Origin: Mugil cephalus
Lineage: Eukaryota > Chordata > Actinopteri > Mugiliformes > Mugilidae
DNA: 64,000 bases
NCBI RefSeq assembly: GCF_022458985.1
Contig: NC_061782.1
Span: forward strand, 22,953,672-23,017,671
Reading direction: 5' to 3'
Part shown: positions 34,001 to 46,009 of the stretch, one piece after another
Position numbering within the stretch: position 1 is the first letter of the stretch
How the letters are laid out: every line of letters starts with the position of its first letter
Program-made: the position numbers and the translations under genes
Notes under the pieces: model-generated
The model's database searches: none
Told to the model about the DNA's origin: nothing
Seen by the model: only the letters and a program-made list of their open reading frames with translations

Positions 34001-37000
34001 TGCGTTCCAGATAGGCCAGATGTGCCAATAATAGCTCATTCTGCGCATAATTTTAGCTGTTTAGATGTGTTTTGATGGTGCTGCTGCTCGACAACTGTCT
34101 GAGTCACGAGCACAGACAGTAAGAATTTAAAAAGAAGAAATGATCACTGAATATTTTGTTCCAGTTTTCACCTGTTTTTGTTGCTGCATTTGACTAAGAG
34201 TGTCAGACTGAAACTGTGTGTGTGTGTGTGTAGCTGCTGGGAATGCGTTCTGTCAGGCCGCTCGTCTCCACATGCAGCTCCAGAACAAACTGGACTCTGC
34301 CACCAGCTTCGTCGACGCCGGCAACGCCTACAAGAAGGCCGACCCACAGGGTGAGCGCCACACACAGTACGCAGCATGGCCACAGCTCCACTCTGACAGT
34401 GTCTCCTGCTCACACGCTTACATTTAAGCCACGTCTCCTTTTAGTGTTCCTCTTTCTTATGAGCTACAAACCTGCCATAAAAACATTTTGCGTATAAGTG
34501 CTAATGTTTTGCTCAATGTAAATGAACAGGTTGATACATAGATAGTTACTCTGATTAACATCACAGTTTCAGTGTCTGGATTTATCGGACCAAGACGGAC
34601 TGACGTCGATCTGAATTAGAGGCTGCTGTTGACAAAGGAGATAAAATCCTGAATTCATCTCAGCTGGGAGATAAAATCATGTTATTTGTTTCTTCTTCTC
34701 ATTGAGGTTTCAGTATTTTCAGCAAAAGAAATAGCAAAGTGACCACAGATGCATCCTCCATTGCTCTTTGCTCAGACACTTTCATTTTTATTGCATCTCT
34801 CCATTCACCATTTCACCAACATTTTTTGTTTGTCCTCAGTTTTTCTACCATTCATGCACACATTGCAGCATAAATGAGCAAATAGGAAATTCTTCATGCA
34901 CAAATGACTTTAGTTGTCATTCACTATGGTATCTTTTCATTATGATATCTATTCCTTGGAGCCTGGAAGTCAGACCAGCTCGTGGCCCGGGAATATTATT
35001 TTTTTCCATCTTTCCATCATCAACCCATTCCCTGATGATATAACATCAGTGTTTAATAATAACTTTATTTTTTCAAAACAAAGTTACAGATTAACAATAC
35101 AAAAGTTACAAAGTAAAACTCAAGACAGAAAAATAACAAGATTAGATCGTTTCAACTGTTACGACAAATACCACCCACTATGAATAAAATTAAAATAAGT
35201 CGTGCCTCCTATTTAGATAGGGTTCACATCTGATGGGGTAAATCAGAAATCTGAGCAGAAGCCTGACTAGTCAAGACTTAAAGAACAATCACGCATTTCA
35301 CAGAGTGAGAAATGGGGCTAATTTAATCGTGGTCATTTTGTAGAGTTGTAGACGCTATTTTTCGTTGAGACGGAAAGTTGGTCTAGACAGTTTCTGATGA
35401 CTGAACTGATTATGCTCAAGCATACGTGTCACCTGAGAGCAGTGGAGGAATTTTTTAACAACAAAATGACTCTGATTGGTTGGGAGATTATGCAAAGGTA
35501 TTTATTTTCTCTCTGTATTGCTTCAAACATGCCCTATAAGGAAATCTAAATTGAGTGCTACCAGACACACAGTCTTTTTGTCACTAAACGAGACTAAGGA
35601 CTAAAAATCTTCACTTCGTTCCAGACAATACTTTATCATTAGTCTAGCTTTTGGGTAGACATAAATTGTCTGTGATTGTAATGGACAATTCACTCCCCGG
35701 TGGTTTTAAATGTTTTGACTCCACTTATATAAAATTAAAAATAATAAAATAAAAAATAAAATTCAAAAAGAGTTCAGGTGTCCTCCATACAAAACACATT
35801 CTTGCTGCTTATTGATGATGTTAAAAAGCTCTGGCCGCATAAACATCAATTCAAAAGGGGTGGTGGTTCCTGCTTCATAATTTACATGATTATTTATGGG
35901 CAGGAACAGTGGGGGCGACACAGATCCGTGCTGCAAAACCTTCAGGAGACTATGGTCGACCTTGACGTAGAGGTCACATAATGATGTAGTAAATGAAATT
36001 AAAATTCCTCCCTTTTCTCAATAATGATGTCCTGGTGAAAGGGTAAGCCTCTGCACCACTGTTCAACCATAGACAGGTTCAGGACCCAGAAGTGGTATCA
36101 GCGGAAATATTTAATTGGTTCCCTGGGTTGCTTGAGGAAAATCATTACTGCAGCAGACGTCCGGCTTCATTGAGATGAGTTTAATAATAAAATACAGTGG
36201 GGTAGCAGGTTTGCAACCGCGGAGGGAGGAAACCGGAGAGCATTAATTTGACTGTGCTGTCTCAGAGGGCCTTGTATTTATTAAATCCCGCCTTATTTTC
36301 TTCTTTGTCTGCTTCCAGAGGCCATCAACTGTCTAAATCAGGCCATTGACATCTACACTGACATGGTAAGCCCCCTCTTTGCTGGTAACCGCTCATCTCT
36401 GCTCTGTGTCCGATCACTGAATAACACCTTGTATGTCTTGATCACAGGGTCGCTTTACCATTGCAGCCAAACATCACATCACTATAGCAGAGATTTATGA
36501 GTCTGAGCTGGTGGACATTGAGAAGGTAAAGCGAGGAGCATAAATGATTATCTTCTATTCACTGATATTCATTTAATATGTTATTTTTCTTTTGAATAGA
36601 CACTGCACTCTTATTTGTGCTCACTTACATATCTTTGTTTTCAGGCCATTGCTCACTACGAGCAGGCAGCAGATTACTACAAGGGAGAAGAGTCAAACAG
36701 GTAAATGTGCTGCTTGAATTTGTGTGGGTACTAATCACATGCATACGAGAAAATAACTGAAACAGACACGAATACATACGGGAGATTGTTTTATTAATCC
36801 AGCCATAGTTTCATCCACTCAAATATAAGAATTTCCCATCGACCGAATATAAAGATGGACAGGAACCTCCACTGTATTTGAAACCATAAACATATTTAAC
36901 TAACCATTTTTATAACTTAGAATGCAAATCTCAAGTGTAAATTTCAAAAGCTTATGAACAACAAAGCTATTTATAACTATTGTCTTATGGTCGTGTTTTT

Positions 37001-39151
37001 TATTTTTTTTTTGCTTTCGAGCATTTTAAGCTGGCTAGCGATCTCTGCTAGTTAAGTGTTTTGCTAGTGTTGCAACATGGCCACCTCTGTGGAAAAACAC
37101 TCAATGCTTTGTAGATGCAAAGGATTTTTTCCAATCAAGCAAGAACCAGGGTTATTATTTGCCGGCGATTATACATTAATGATCCCACACACACACTGGC
37201 CCTTTAAATTATAGTTACTCGATATTTTTGGTTGTGGATTGAACATTTTCCCTTGAATTATGGGAAATTATGTTTTGAAGACTCAAATTGATAAAATAAT
37301 TGACCGAGTGATTGAAAATGACAAGTTAATTAAGTCCCGTACAAGTATGCAGTTTGAAAGTGACAGTGGCGCTCTGAAACAGCTTGATAAAGTATGAAAG
37401 GGTCAGGGTCTTTTAGGGCAGGAGCATAATGCTGGGAACAGCAGTAATATGCATCATAGCTCATGGCTTTGTTTGTTTTTCAGCTCAGCCAACAAATGTC
37501 TTCTGAAGGTCGGACACTACAGTGCTCAGCTGGAGCAGTACCAGAAAGCCATTGAAATCTACGAACAGGTAAGAGCTGCTTCATTCAGTCAGTGCACGGT
37601 CCATGTGGAAATATTACTTTTGTAAGTGATTTAGTTAAGTGATCAGTTATTGTTCAGAGACTCAGAGACTCTTATCAGAATAAAGTCCGGTAACAGTCAA
37701 TTTAGATTTCATTATGGGGTTTGTTTCAGCAATACAGAGAAAAAAACAAACGTCTACGCAATCAGAGAGGCAATTGGAGCAGTTTTTTCACAAATTCTCT
37801 TCTCCCCATTACCATGTAAAGGCCTGTGGATGTTTTGATTGAGCCCAGATCTTTGCCAGAGCACAATCAGTTCCCAGCAGAATGACTCCAGACCAACCAC
37901 CCCCAACAAAAATGTGGGCAAGGAATTGGTCTGGTTTCCAGGCTATTCCATTTGTGCCCATCAAAATCCTTTCTGAGATTGAAGTTTGTGAAGTTGACGA
38001 TGAAATCAACAAATGTTTACATTTAAAAGCTTTTTAAACATTTGCTGATTTCATTATCAACTTCAGGTTCAGTTATTTACCAATTTCATTCGTTCAGCAA
38101 CAATTTCTGATAATGACAACTCTAGTGGTGCTGGTGCTGTACATATATTTATGACCAGTATGTGTGACCAGATCTTTCTTCATGAACTTTCATATAAGTA
38201 TCATTAAAATGAAAAGTAAAATTTTACAGTTTCCTACTAAAATGTAATGTGTGTAAAAGTATATACTATGAAATTGAAATACTCAAAATACATAGAGTCC
38301 CAGAGAGACTCAATAAGTCAGTAATTTCAGTATGTGTGTGTGTGTGTGTGTTTCAGGTTGCAATGAGCACCATGGACAATCCTCTGTTAAAGTACAACGC
38401 TAAAGAGTATTTCTTCAAGGCTTCACTGTGTCACTTCATAGTGGACGAACTGAATGCGAAGGTACCAAAACCAGTCACCAACAACGCATACAAATACTGC
38501 TGAGCCCACACAGAACCAGATACATGTGCATTAATGCACAGAGACCCTGCTGCTAAAATCAGCACAGCACACGGCAGCTTACATGCTTACTGGACTGCTA
38601 TTACTGTGTTTCAGCTCGCCATAGAGAAGTATGAGGAGATGTTCCCAGCCTTCTCTGACTCAAGAGAGCTCAAACTGTTGAAGGTAACGTCGCATTTTTC
38701 AATTATTTCTACACTTGTACGACAAAAATTCAAAAAAAAATAATTCATAAAAAGTTTTGTCATTTCATAAAGGTATCTGCTTTCTCAACATAATTCATTT
38801 TAAGTTCACTGTGATATCAACAGTAGACTTTGCGTCACAAACAATTTCTTCAAAAACTCATTTTAAAAATGCAAATCTTGAGATAAATGCAACAATAGGT
38901 TCAGATTAAAGCAAAACAAGAGCTTACCCAGGTCGTTCTCGTCTTCTGAGAGCGGGTTTGATTCCTCTGTTGTAATTTTTTGAGTTTTATTGCAACAGAA
39001 ACTCCTAGACGCCCACGAGGAGCAGAACAGCGAGGCGTTCACAGAGGCCGTGAAGGAGTTCGACTCAGTGTCTCGTCTGGATCAGTGGCTGACCACCATG
39101 CTGCTGCGCATCAAAAAGACCATCCAAGGAGATGCCGGAGACCTAAAATAG
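31090..39151 (+). CDS. napb: Beta-SNAP, NSF attachment protein beta (complete, 10 exons)
   Basis: Adaptor that binds assembled SNARE bundles and recruits the ATPase NSF to take them apart after membrane fusion; beta-SNAP is the brain-enriched form. Exons: 31090-31187, 33766-33845, 34234-34350, 36319-36365, 36448-36525, 36645-36700, 37484-37568, 38357-38461, 38615-38683, 38999-39151. They join in frame to 295 aa, close to the 298 aa of mammalian NAPB. Diagnostic NAPB-type stretches are [16 protein letters not shown] and [11 protein letters not shown] (NAPA has CFVDAGNAFKK and CIDMLNAK). The protein is an all-helical TPR-like sheet. The conserved C-terminal end [13 protein letters not shown]...DLK keeps the penultimate Leu known in alpha-SNAP to stimulate NSF. 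The start at 31090 has a strong context (CGCCATGG). An in-frame upstream ATG at 30925 would add 55 residues, but its context is weak. Poly(A) signal at 39452. Confidence 0.96.
31644..31667. repeat. (CTG)8 trinucleotide repeat (napb intron 1)
   Basis: Eight perfect CTG units in napb intron 1, about 450 bp after exon 1. It yields short polyleucine and polyalanine frames that are not genes. Confidence 0.9.
32455..32960. repeat. Dispersed repeat, copy A (napb intron 1)
   Basis: Shares ordered blocks with 35215-35580 and 58575-58730: AAATCAGAA...CTGA near the left, a TTTACAATAAA-type block with CTCTGATTG, then CTCTGTATTG/CTCTGTACTGATTGAAAC, and a terminal TACCAGAC. There are no internal open frames. 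The family is not identified. Confidence 0.6.
34213..34231. repeat. (TG)n tract at napb exon 3 acceptor
   Basis: A TG run leads straight into the TAG acceptor of exon 3 at 34233, with no pyrimidine tract. Confidence 0.85.
35215..35580. repeat. Dispersed repeat, copy B (napb intron 3)
   Basis: Same orientation as and co-linear with the copy at 32455-32960: AAATCAGAAATCTGAGCAGA, then TCGTGGTCATTTTGTAG, then AAAATGACTCTGATTGG and CTCTCTGTATTGCTTCAAAC. Considerable divergence suggests an old family. Confidence 0.6.
37990..38064. repeat. 29-bp near-perfect hairpin (napb intron 7)
   Basis: Arms 37990-38018 (GAAGTTGACGATGAAATCAA...) and 38036-38064 are reverse complements with three mismatches, around a 17-base AT-rich loop. 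Size and shape resemble a pre-miRNA or a tiny foldback element. Confidence 0.8.
38333..38351. repeat. (TG)n tract at napb exon 8 acceptor
   Basis: A TG run ends at TTTCAG of exon 8 (38356). Confidence 0.85.
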
Positions 39152-39451
39152 ACACCTTTAGGACAGGGGCGAGAGGGGGGGAGACGGGAAAAGAGGGTGG
39201 TATAGAAAGGTTAAAGAGACCAACAGGTGGGGAACCTGTGTTAAGGTGAGGAAAAGGGTGTAGGAATAGAAGCTGAGAGATAAAAGGGGAGGTTATAGAG
39301 GGAGGGTGGGAGTTCACAGTTGTACATATCAGTCTGCATGTGACCCCCCAGTGAGCTTATCATCTCCTTTAAATCATCGTTTGATGACCGCGTGTCCCCA
39401 GTCCTGCAGTATTGCTCTCGTAACACTGGACAAAACTGTAATTAAAGAGAA

Positions 39452-39457
39452 AATAAA
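39452..39457 (+). terminator. napb: napb poly(A) signal AATAAA
   Basis: A canonical AATAAA 301 bp after the stop codon, with an ATTAAA just upstream at 39441 and a GT-rich downstream stretch (GTGTGTGTGAAGG) as expected for cleavage. This gives a short 3' UTR. Confidence 0.75.
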
Positions 39458-41110
39458 TGTGTGTGTGAAGGATGAGTGTGTGTGAGAGAGAGTGTGTCCA
39501 CTGCAGTAAAGTCAATTATATATGAGATTTAACTATATGTCACAGAAAATGCTAAAAAAAGAGTTATTTATTGATATTCCTTGTCAATACTGAAAATATC
39601 TATTGTTTATTTCGGTGCTCAGTGTTACGGTTTGTCTTAATATTTTAGGTATTAGCCCTTCTCTTGTTGTTCCCCTTTACTTTCTTTCCTCATCTATTCT
39701 TCCTCCTCCTCCATTCTCTTCCCTCGTCCTCTCCTCCTCACCCCGTCAATTCAGCGCCATCACCCATTGTGATTGGTTGGCTCTTTGTATTCAGGCCAAC
39801 GTTTGGTGGGCGCAGATAGCACCGCAGCGCTTCCTCCCGTCACTTCCTTGTTTGTGCATGTCTACCGTCATGTTTGATGTAAGTGTTCTCCGTGTCGTGC
39901 TAACGTGTCAAGAACATACATGTAGCCTGGTATCATTTGTGTGAAATCAGTAAATATGTATCCCAGATACAGAGTTGAAATAAAAACATTGTCACTCCAG
40001 ATACCTGCTGGTTATTCAACCTCATGAGACACCAACACTTCAGTGGTTACTTATCCCCTGGGAGCCCAACAATTAGGTCAGTCTTGCAAACAGCACTTAT
40101 TAAACCTTTAAACGGTCTCAAAGACAATAATTATATCAATTAATTTGGTTAAGCCAGAATATTTTTGTAAAGAAAGAATTTGAAAAGCAATAAAGGTGAT
40201 GATGAAGCCAAAAGGTGATGTCTGAGATCCAAATTAGATTAGTAGTGTAGTATAGGCAAGGGAGATTACTATTACAATTGAAACAGGGTTTCAATAGGCT
40301 CAGAGTCCTCTTCATAAACTTAAGAAATCACCTAATTTTACATTAATATAAAGAAAAACATTAAACAGAGGAGTATATCCACCTTAAATGAAATATTTCG
40401 AATATTGTGATGAATGCAGGTGAAAGAAAAGAAGAGGGTATTAGGGGTCATCTGGCAGTTTACCAACAATGCTAACAGCATCACTGAACTGTAAAATTAT
40501 GTTTATGGGGCAAGGAACCATATATGGTCACTTCAGCACACATTTTAAATTGTGTTCCTGTGAGGTTTATATGCATGTGGTTTTCATTCAGACAATCAGA
40601 TCAAGGAAACATTCTCAGGTCTAATGCAGTCTACTGGGTCCACCTCTGCATGAATCATAGATATATACACATAGATGCCACATTCAGGCTTGTGAGACAC
40701 GTCAACATGGCTGCCATCTTGGGTTGGGGTTTCTGACCAATGGTCAGATCACTGTCAGTGCATCTGACTGACTAAAATGACAGACTTTTGTGAATCACCA
40801 AAACCAAGCAACAGGAAATACCATTTCACAAGTGAGAAGATGTTTTATATTATTTAACTGTCATGAACGTGCTGATTTTGATGCATCTCTTAAGCTAACA
40901 TAAATTAAACTAGTTTACTAGTTTATGTAAGGATATGAAAACAAAAAGATGTTTTTGTTAGTAAGACATCAGTAAGATGATGAAAGTGATGTTTATAAAT
41001 CAGCAAATGTATGTAATTGTACTAAGTAGGCTATATTTTCCCTAAATTATCAATTAAATCAGTTTTATATACAGGTTAAAAAAAAAGTGTTGGTAAAAAC
41101 CCAACTAATC
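39458..41110. other. Intergenic, no gene seen
   Basis: AT-rich non-coding sequence after napb. The frame at 39603-39944 is pyrimidine-rich and has no recognisable domain. A 26-bp segment at 40656-40681 recurs inverted at 46247-46272. Confidence 0.55.
40656..40681 (+). repeat. 26-bp exact inverted pair, left copy
   Basis: CATAGATATATACACATAGA plus six further bases matches, base for base, the reverse complement of 46247-46272. Flanking sequences are only weakly alike, so these may be short remnants of one repeat family in opposite orientations. Confidence 0.75.
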
Positions 41111-41189
41111 CATACATTAAAAGAAACCAAAGCAAATAAGCTCAGAAATTAAGTTATGTGTAATAATGTAAAATAACAGAGGGAAAAAT

Positions 41190-41720
41190 GATTGAACACA
41201 CTCAGAAAGGGAGGTAGAAATAGGTATGGAAAGCCAAGACACCAGCTGAAATCTATCAGTGATCAGAAAGCCATCCTGCCCCTTGTCAGTGCAAATGAAT
41301 ATCAGCTGGTTCAGTCCAACCTGATGGCCTATAAAAAGGTGTGTCATTACCAAGGTGTCACACAAGGAACATCTCATGATGGGTAAAAGTAAAGAACTCT
41401 CTCAAGACCTTCACAACCTTATTGTTGCAAAACATTCTGATGGCATTGGTTACAGAAGGATTTCTAAACTTCTGAATGTTCCAGTGAGTCCTGTTGGGTC
41501 CATAATGTGGAAGTGGAAAGAACATCATTTGACCATAAACCGGCCACAACCAGGTGCTCCTCGCAAAAATTCTGAAAGAGGAGTGAAATTAATTAACAGA
41601 AGAGTTGTCCAAGAGCCAAGGACCACTTGTGGAGAGCTTCAGAAAGATGTGGAATTAGCATATACAATTGTTTCAAAGAAAACAATAAGCAATGCACTCA
41701 ACGGTCATGGCATTTAACTT
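41190..41720 (+). mobile_element. Tc1-like transposase, N-terminal fragment
   Basis: An open frame at 41355-41717 begins, after a short leader, with MGKSKELSQDL and carries the paired helix-turn-helix DNA-binding region typical of Tc1/mariner transposases, with the hallmarks GAPRKNSERGVKLINR and PRTTCGELQKD. It stops after about 115 residues, before the DDE catalytic domain, and the sequence that follows shows no transposase match, so the copy is truncated and cannot be active. This is a different copy from the C-terminal fragment at the window start. Confidence 0.85.
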
Positions 41721-41832
41721 CACTCTAGCCATTTTTGTAGCTTTTACTCTCAGTTCACTAAACAAGAAAGTGACTCTTCACTAAGACATTTTACTTATTC
41801 TCTATGGCATGAACTGTGTGTGTGTCCGATAT

Positions 41833-43176
41833 TCATAGATTCAGTCTATCTGGAGCCTTAGACAGACTCCCTGACCTAGTTATTGGCATATTATGAGTCA
41901 ACATGTCCCGTGGTGTCAGGGGCACTGGTACTTCCCTGAGGTGGGAATGGTTGCGTTGCAGCCGTCCTCCATCCTGGGTCTCCGCCTCATATGAACGTGG
42001 TGTTGATGTAGGACCCAGAACTGTCCCAGTAGTGCCCCAGGGTCCAATCCACACCTGCTGACCAGGCTCAAGAGGTGGCAGGGTTTGAGCGCGGTGCCTC
42101 TGGTTGAATGTTTATTGCTGTTGCAGTTTCAGTGCTGTGTCTTTCTATCTGAATCTCTCAAGATCCGGCCACTGTGGTCGTAGCTGCTCTGGTGACACTG
42201 GGACTGGTGTCCTGATTCTCCTCCCCATCAGTAGTTGAGCTGGAGAGCTTCCATGTGCCAGTGGAGTGGCCCTGTAGGCCAACAGGGCTCTGTGGAAGTC
42301 TCCTCCTTTCATTAGACTTAACTGTTCTGAAGGCCTGTTATTTTCCAGGTCTTGCTCTGCATCATTGGCTGTGGCTGGAAGCGGTGCTCTGGACAGGGCA
42401 TCAGCTGTTATCGGGTTTTGCCTGGTACATGGATAATATTAAAATTGAACCTGAGCAGCCTGAGTCTGAATCTAATTATCCTCGGTGGGAGGTCATCCAG
42501 TGGTTCTTCAGGAGTGTTATGAGTGGTTTATGATCAGTTCTTATGGTAAAGTCTAGGCCACTTAAATATCATCACAGGCCCAGGTTACAGCTAAAGAATC
42601 CTTTTCTATTTGTGCATATCTTGATTCGACTTTAGTCAGACTTCTGGAAATGAAGGCGACAGGTCTCCACTCACCATCCTGCTGTTTTTTTGTCAACACC
42701 CCTCCTAGTACATATGACGAGGCATCAGCTGAAACCATAGTTTCATGATCTGGACTGTACTGGGCTGACGCCGTCTCTGACCCCAGTTCCCTCTTTGTTT
42801 ATAGGAACACTTTCTGTTGGGGTGCACCCCATGTCCAGCTGTTCTCTGTTTTCAACAGGTAACGATGGGCTTTGTTAGGTCAGGCAGCTGTGGTCAAAAT
42901 TTGCCAACAAAATTCACAATGTCCATGAAACGCTGAACACTGGCCACATCGTTCAGGTTCAAGCATGTCAGCAATTGCTTTTATTTTATCTGGGTCTGCT
43001 CTGATGCCCTGAGAATTTATGACATGGCCCAGAAAACAGATCTCTGTCAGGGCAAACTGCCATTTTTCATTCAGAGTGAGCCCAGCCACTCTCACTTTCT
43101 GCAGCATTCTGTGCAGCCTGTCATCATGCTCTGCTTGGTCCTTTCCTGTAACAAGCACATCGTCAGCATGACACAA
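41833..43176 (-). pseudogene. Ty3/gypsy-type LTR retrotransposon pol remnant (broken)
   Basis: On the minus strand, 43176-42880 is open and reads as the second half of a reverse transcriptase, with the catalytic ADD motif (C-H-A-D-D-V), the FLGHVIN block and the DPDKIKAI block. Further along the same strand, in changing frames and with stops, come an RNase H-like region (about 42750-42590), the ADALSRAP-type end of that domain (about 42400-42420), then directly a post-integrase motif of the LLAYRATPL type (about 42300), and a C-terminal tail to 41833. The zinc-finger and catalytic core of integrase are missing, so there is a large internal deletion besides the frameshifts. No LTRs, gag or protease are visible. 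Inactive. Confidence 0.8.
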
Positions 43177-43499
43177 AACTCCATCTATGCCATCAGTAAG
43201 CTAGCTTGTTAGTATTTGCCGACTTGCTCATTCCTCTTTCTCCACAGGTCACCTGTTCTCACTCTCCTCACAGATAAGCAGCTCCGATTAGTTGCCTGTG
43301 CCAGTAGACTCTTCTGGCACCATATATTGTTCCTCTATACTTTGTATTCAAGGACACAGGGATCAGTATGCTGCAAGACAACTTTTATTGCTCATTGCAG
43401 ACTCCTTTGCACCACCTCTGGCCATAACCTGCCATTACAGGCTGTGGCATTTAAACCATGCTCTTGCACTAAGGGGCCCAAAGTGTGTTAAAAAAAAAT

Positions 43500-44590
43500 A
43501 TATATATATATATAACATTAACTGCAAGCATGTGTAACTTATGTGTCTGAACTGTAGCTACATAAGCAGAACTGAGCGTTGCTCAGATGGTGTTGTTTTA
43601 TACTTCAAATGTAAAGTGTGTTATAAATTCAATCTATTATTATATTGTGTTACCTCACACACTCTTCCAACAATGGCAACGGTGCAGGGACTGACCACCA
43701 CGAGGATGAAGAACTTTGGTCCACTTTGATTCCACTGTTTTCATTTTCCAGGTCCTCCTGCACCTTGATTGCGGCAACCTTCATAATGAATGTTGTCTCA
43801 AGGTTCTTGGCCACATACCTGCGCCTTTCCTCCTCCCACTGGCGTTGATGATCTTCCCCCTGTTTTTGCAGGACTGTCTGTGCTGCTTTAGCTCTGCTGA
43901 TGTCCTCCACCTTTTGTTTCAAACAGTTCACAGCTGCCTTTCTTTTTTCTTCCTCTATCTTGACTGCTTCTTTGAGCTGTTGAATTTACAGGGAAGAATT
44001 TCCATGTGTCCTTTTTGCATTGTGTCCTTTTTGCAGAGCTCCTGGCGGAGGACAGCCATGTCTTCTTTAGCCATGGTTGCTCGAGTTACGAAAAGTTGTT
44101 TCATCTGCTCTACCTCTTTTAGTAGAGCAGCTTGGTCCAGTGAAGAAATCTTCTTTGTCTTGCCCAGACTTGTGTGAAACTCCAGCTCAGAGATCTGAAG
44201 TAGACTATCGTCTGGTTCCCAATAGTGGCACATGCAAGCTGGACTGTGGCCTGTGGTTTCTTGGTTGTGTTGGCATGCATCACGTGAAGAATTGGATTTA
44301 CTTTATTCTCTGCAGGCTGCTGTGTGGCCAAGATAGAAGCTGGAGATGGTTTGGCACCTGTCACAGGTACTTCTGGAGCTTCCCTTCGGGGGACAGTAGA
44401 TGGTAGTAGTGTGGATGGTTGTGCAGGTGGCCATTCTATCCCCTCTGGACACTTGGAAGGCTACGGGTGAGGTCTCATGTTCACATAATGTGGTTGCATA
44501 AAACGTTGTGGAAAAGGTCTCATGTCCATCAGATATGGCCGTGTGGAAGACTGTAGTTCAGTCTTTATGGCAGGTTGTGCAGGGGTTTCT
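43500..44590 (-). pseudogene. Degenerate coiled-coil coding region, unidentified
   Basis: On the minus strand several adjoining open frames (44364-44119, 44233-43955, 43931-43650), offset by frameshifts, encode strongly charged, heptad-rich sequence, e.g. LLKEVEQMKQLF and EEERRRYVAKNLE, as expected for coiled coil. Upstream on the same strand is a proline-rich stretch (44643-44461) and then the 21-bp repeat array. Frameshifts and stops, and the lack of clear splice sites, suggest a decayed gene or retrocopy. It has the same polarity as the gypsy remnant, but I do not recognise it as gag. No function assigned. Confidence 0.4.
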
Positions 44591-44596
44591 GCAGAA

Positions 44597-44911
44597 GGTA
44601 CTTCAGAAATTGCCACGGGCACCTCTGGAGCTGCATCAGGCACCTCTGGAGATCCAACAGGTAACTCTGGAGCTGTGACAGAAACTGCCAGAGATGCAGC
44701 AGGCTAATCTGGAGCTGCAGCAGGTACCTCTGGAGATGCGACAGGAACACCTGAAGATGCGCCAAGTACCTCCAGAGATGAGGCAGGTACCTCTGGAAAT
44801 ACACCACGTACCTCTGGAGATACACCACGTACCTCTGGAGATGCGGCAGGTACCTCTGAAGATGTGGCAAAGATCTTCAGAAATGAGGCAGGTACCTCTG
44901 GAGATGCAACA
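44597..44911. repeat. 21-bp minisatellite, ~15 units
   Basis: Tandem units of consensus GGTACCTCTGGAGATGCGGCA and variants. Because the unit is 21 bp, several frames stay open. On the minus strand the unit encodes a seven-residue P-E-V-P-A-A/S-S type repeat that runs into the proline-rich frame ending at 44461, interrupted by one stop (at about 44703). It was probably once a coding repeat of the adjoining degenerate gene. Confidence 0.85.
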
Positions 44912-45267
44912 GGCTCTACCTATATGGGTATGTATGTTATTTTTGTTGCCGTTCAGACAGGAAAGTGAATATTGCGAGACAGGTCAAGAGTCTGTAGTTG
45001 AGAAATGTTCAACCAAATGTATGTGGGGGAAAAAATAATGATAATGAAAAACAAAGATCGCGTCCATCAGAAATCACACAACAGTAGATCCTGCAAAGCG
45101 ACGCAAGCTTACTGAGACGACTGGGGCCTTTATTTACTCAGTCGCCCAGAACAATCGGACATTATTGTAGGCCAGCTGTTATTAGAGGGAGACCTTTAAT
45201 TCTAATTCCCTTTGTATCATATCGGTACATACCAGTATATTTGTCTCAAAGTTTTCCTACAATTTGC

Positions 45268-45295
45268 TCATTACCTAACAAGTGTTAGGTAATGA
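45268..45295. repeat. 12-bp perfect hairpin
   Basis: TCATTACCTAAC, a four-base loop, then GTTAGGTAATGA: a perfect stem directly beside a second, longer hairpin. Confidence 0.85.
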
Positions 45296-45296
45296 G

Positions 45297-45353
45297 AAGT
45301 GTTGAATATCACTCCTTTTCCTTGGTAAAGAGAAGGAGTGATATTCAACACTT
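45297..45353. repeat. 21-bp perfect hairpin
   Basis: Arms 45297-45317 and 45333-45353 are exact reverse complements of 21 bp with a 15-base loop, starting one base after the neighbouring 12-bp hairpin. Non-coding; function unknown. Confidence 0.9.
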
Positions 45354-46009
45354 GTTAGATGATGTTACCTTGCTTGCGTCAAAGCTTTATGTAGTCAAAA
45401 AATAAAAAAAAAAAAGAAAAGAAAAAAAAGAAACAGAGAAGAAGCACAGCAAGTTTTGGGCTCTATGGGTTTGGCCCCCAATGGAATTAATATCACGGCT
45501 TAGTCAGGGTCTGTAAAGAACGTCAGGCTGTGCAGCTTATTGGTCAGAGCATTTAGATAATGACCGTTGAACTGAATACACAAATCCTATTAGATTGAGT
45601 ATACTAGTTACATTTTGTGAATTGATTCTTTTAAAGTTCCAACAAAAGAATGATTAAAGCATGCGACAGACAATAATACATTTATTAAATTCACAAGAAA
45701 ACACACTATACTTGACTTTGCATCTAGATCCGTTTGATAAATTTGGCTCTTACTCCAGCTCCCTTTAAAGATCCCTTTTAATATACACGCAAGGACAAAA
45801 TTATTTACAACTCAACAAAAACATTACAGCAAGCTTTTAAAGTGAGATAACAGAAGACAAAAAAATAGGACATAGTACAAAAATATCTTGTCATGTTTTC
45901 CTTGGTAACCTTTGCATTGTTCATTTACTGGAGTGCACACACGGTAATGTGTACCACCATACAATTAAAATGAGCATTTACTAATTATAGAGTTGAAATG
46001 CACCTGCAC

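Noticed and set aside
39603..39944. 113-codon frame downstream of napb
   Set aside because: Low-complexity Ser/Pro/Leu translation of a pyrimidine-rich stretch; lies after the napb poly(A) signal without gene signals.
44565..45038. Leu/Gln-rich and Met/Glu-rich repeat frames on both strands of the minisatellite
   Set aside because: A 21-bp period keeps several frames open at once; only the minus-strand proline-rich frame continues into neighbouring coding-like sequence.
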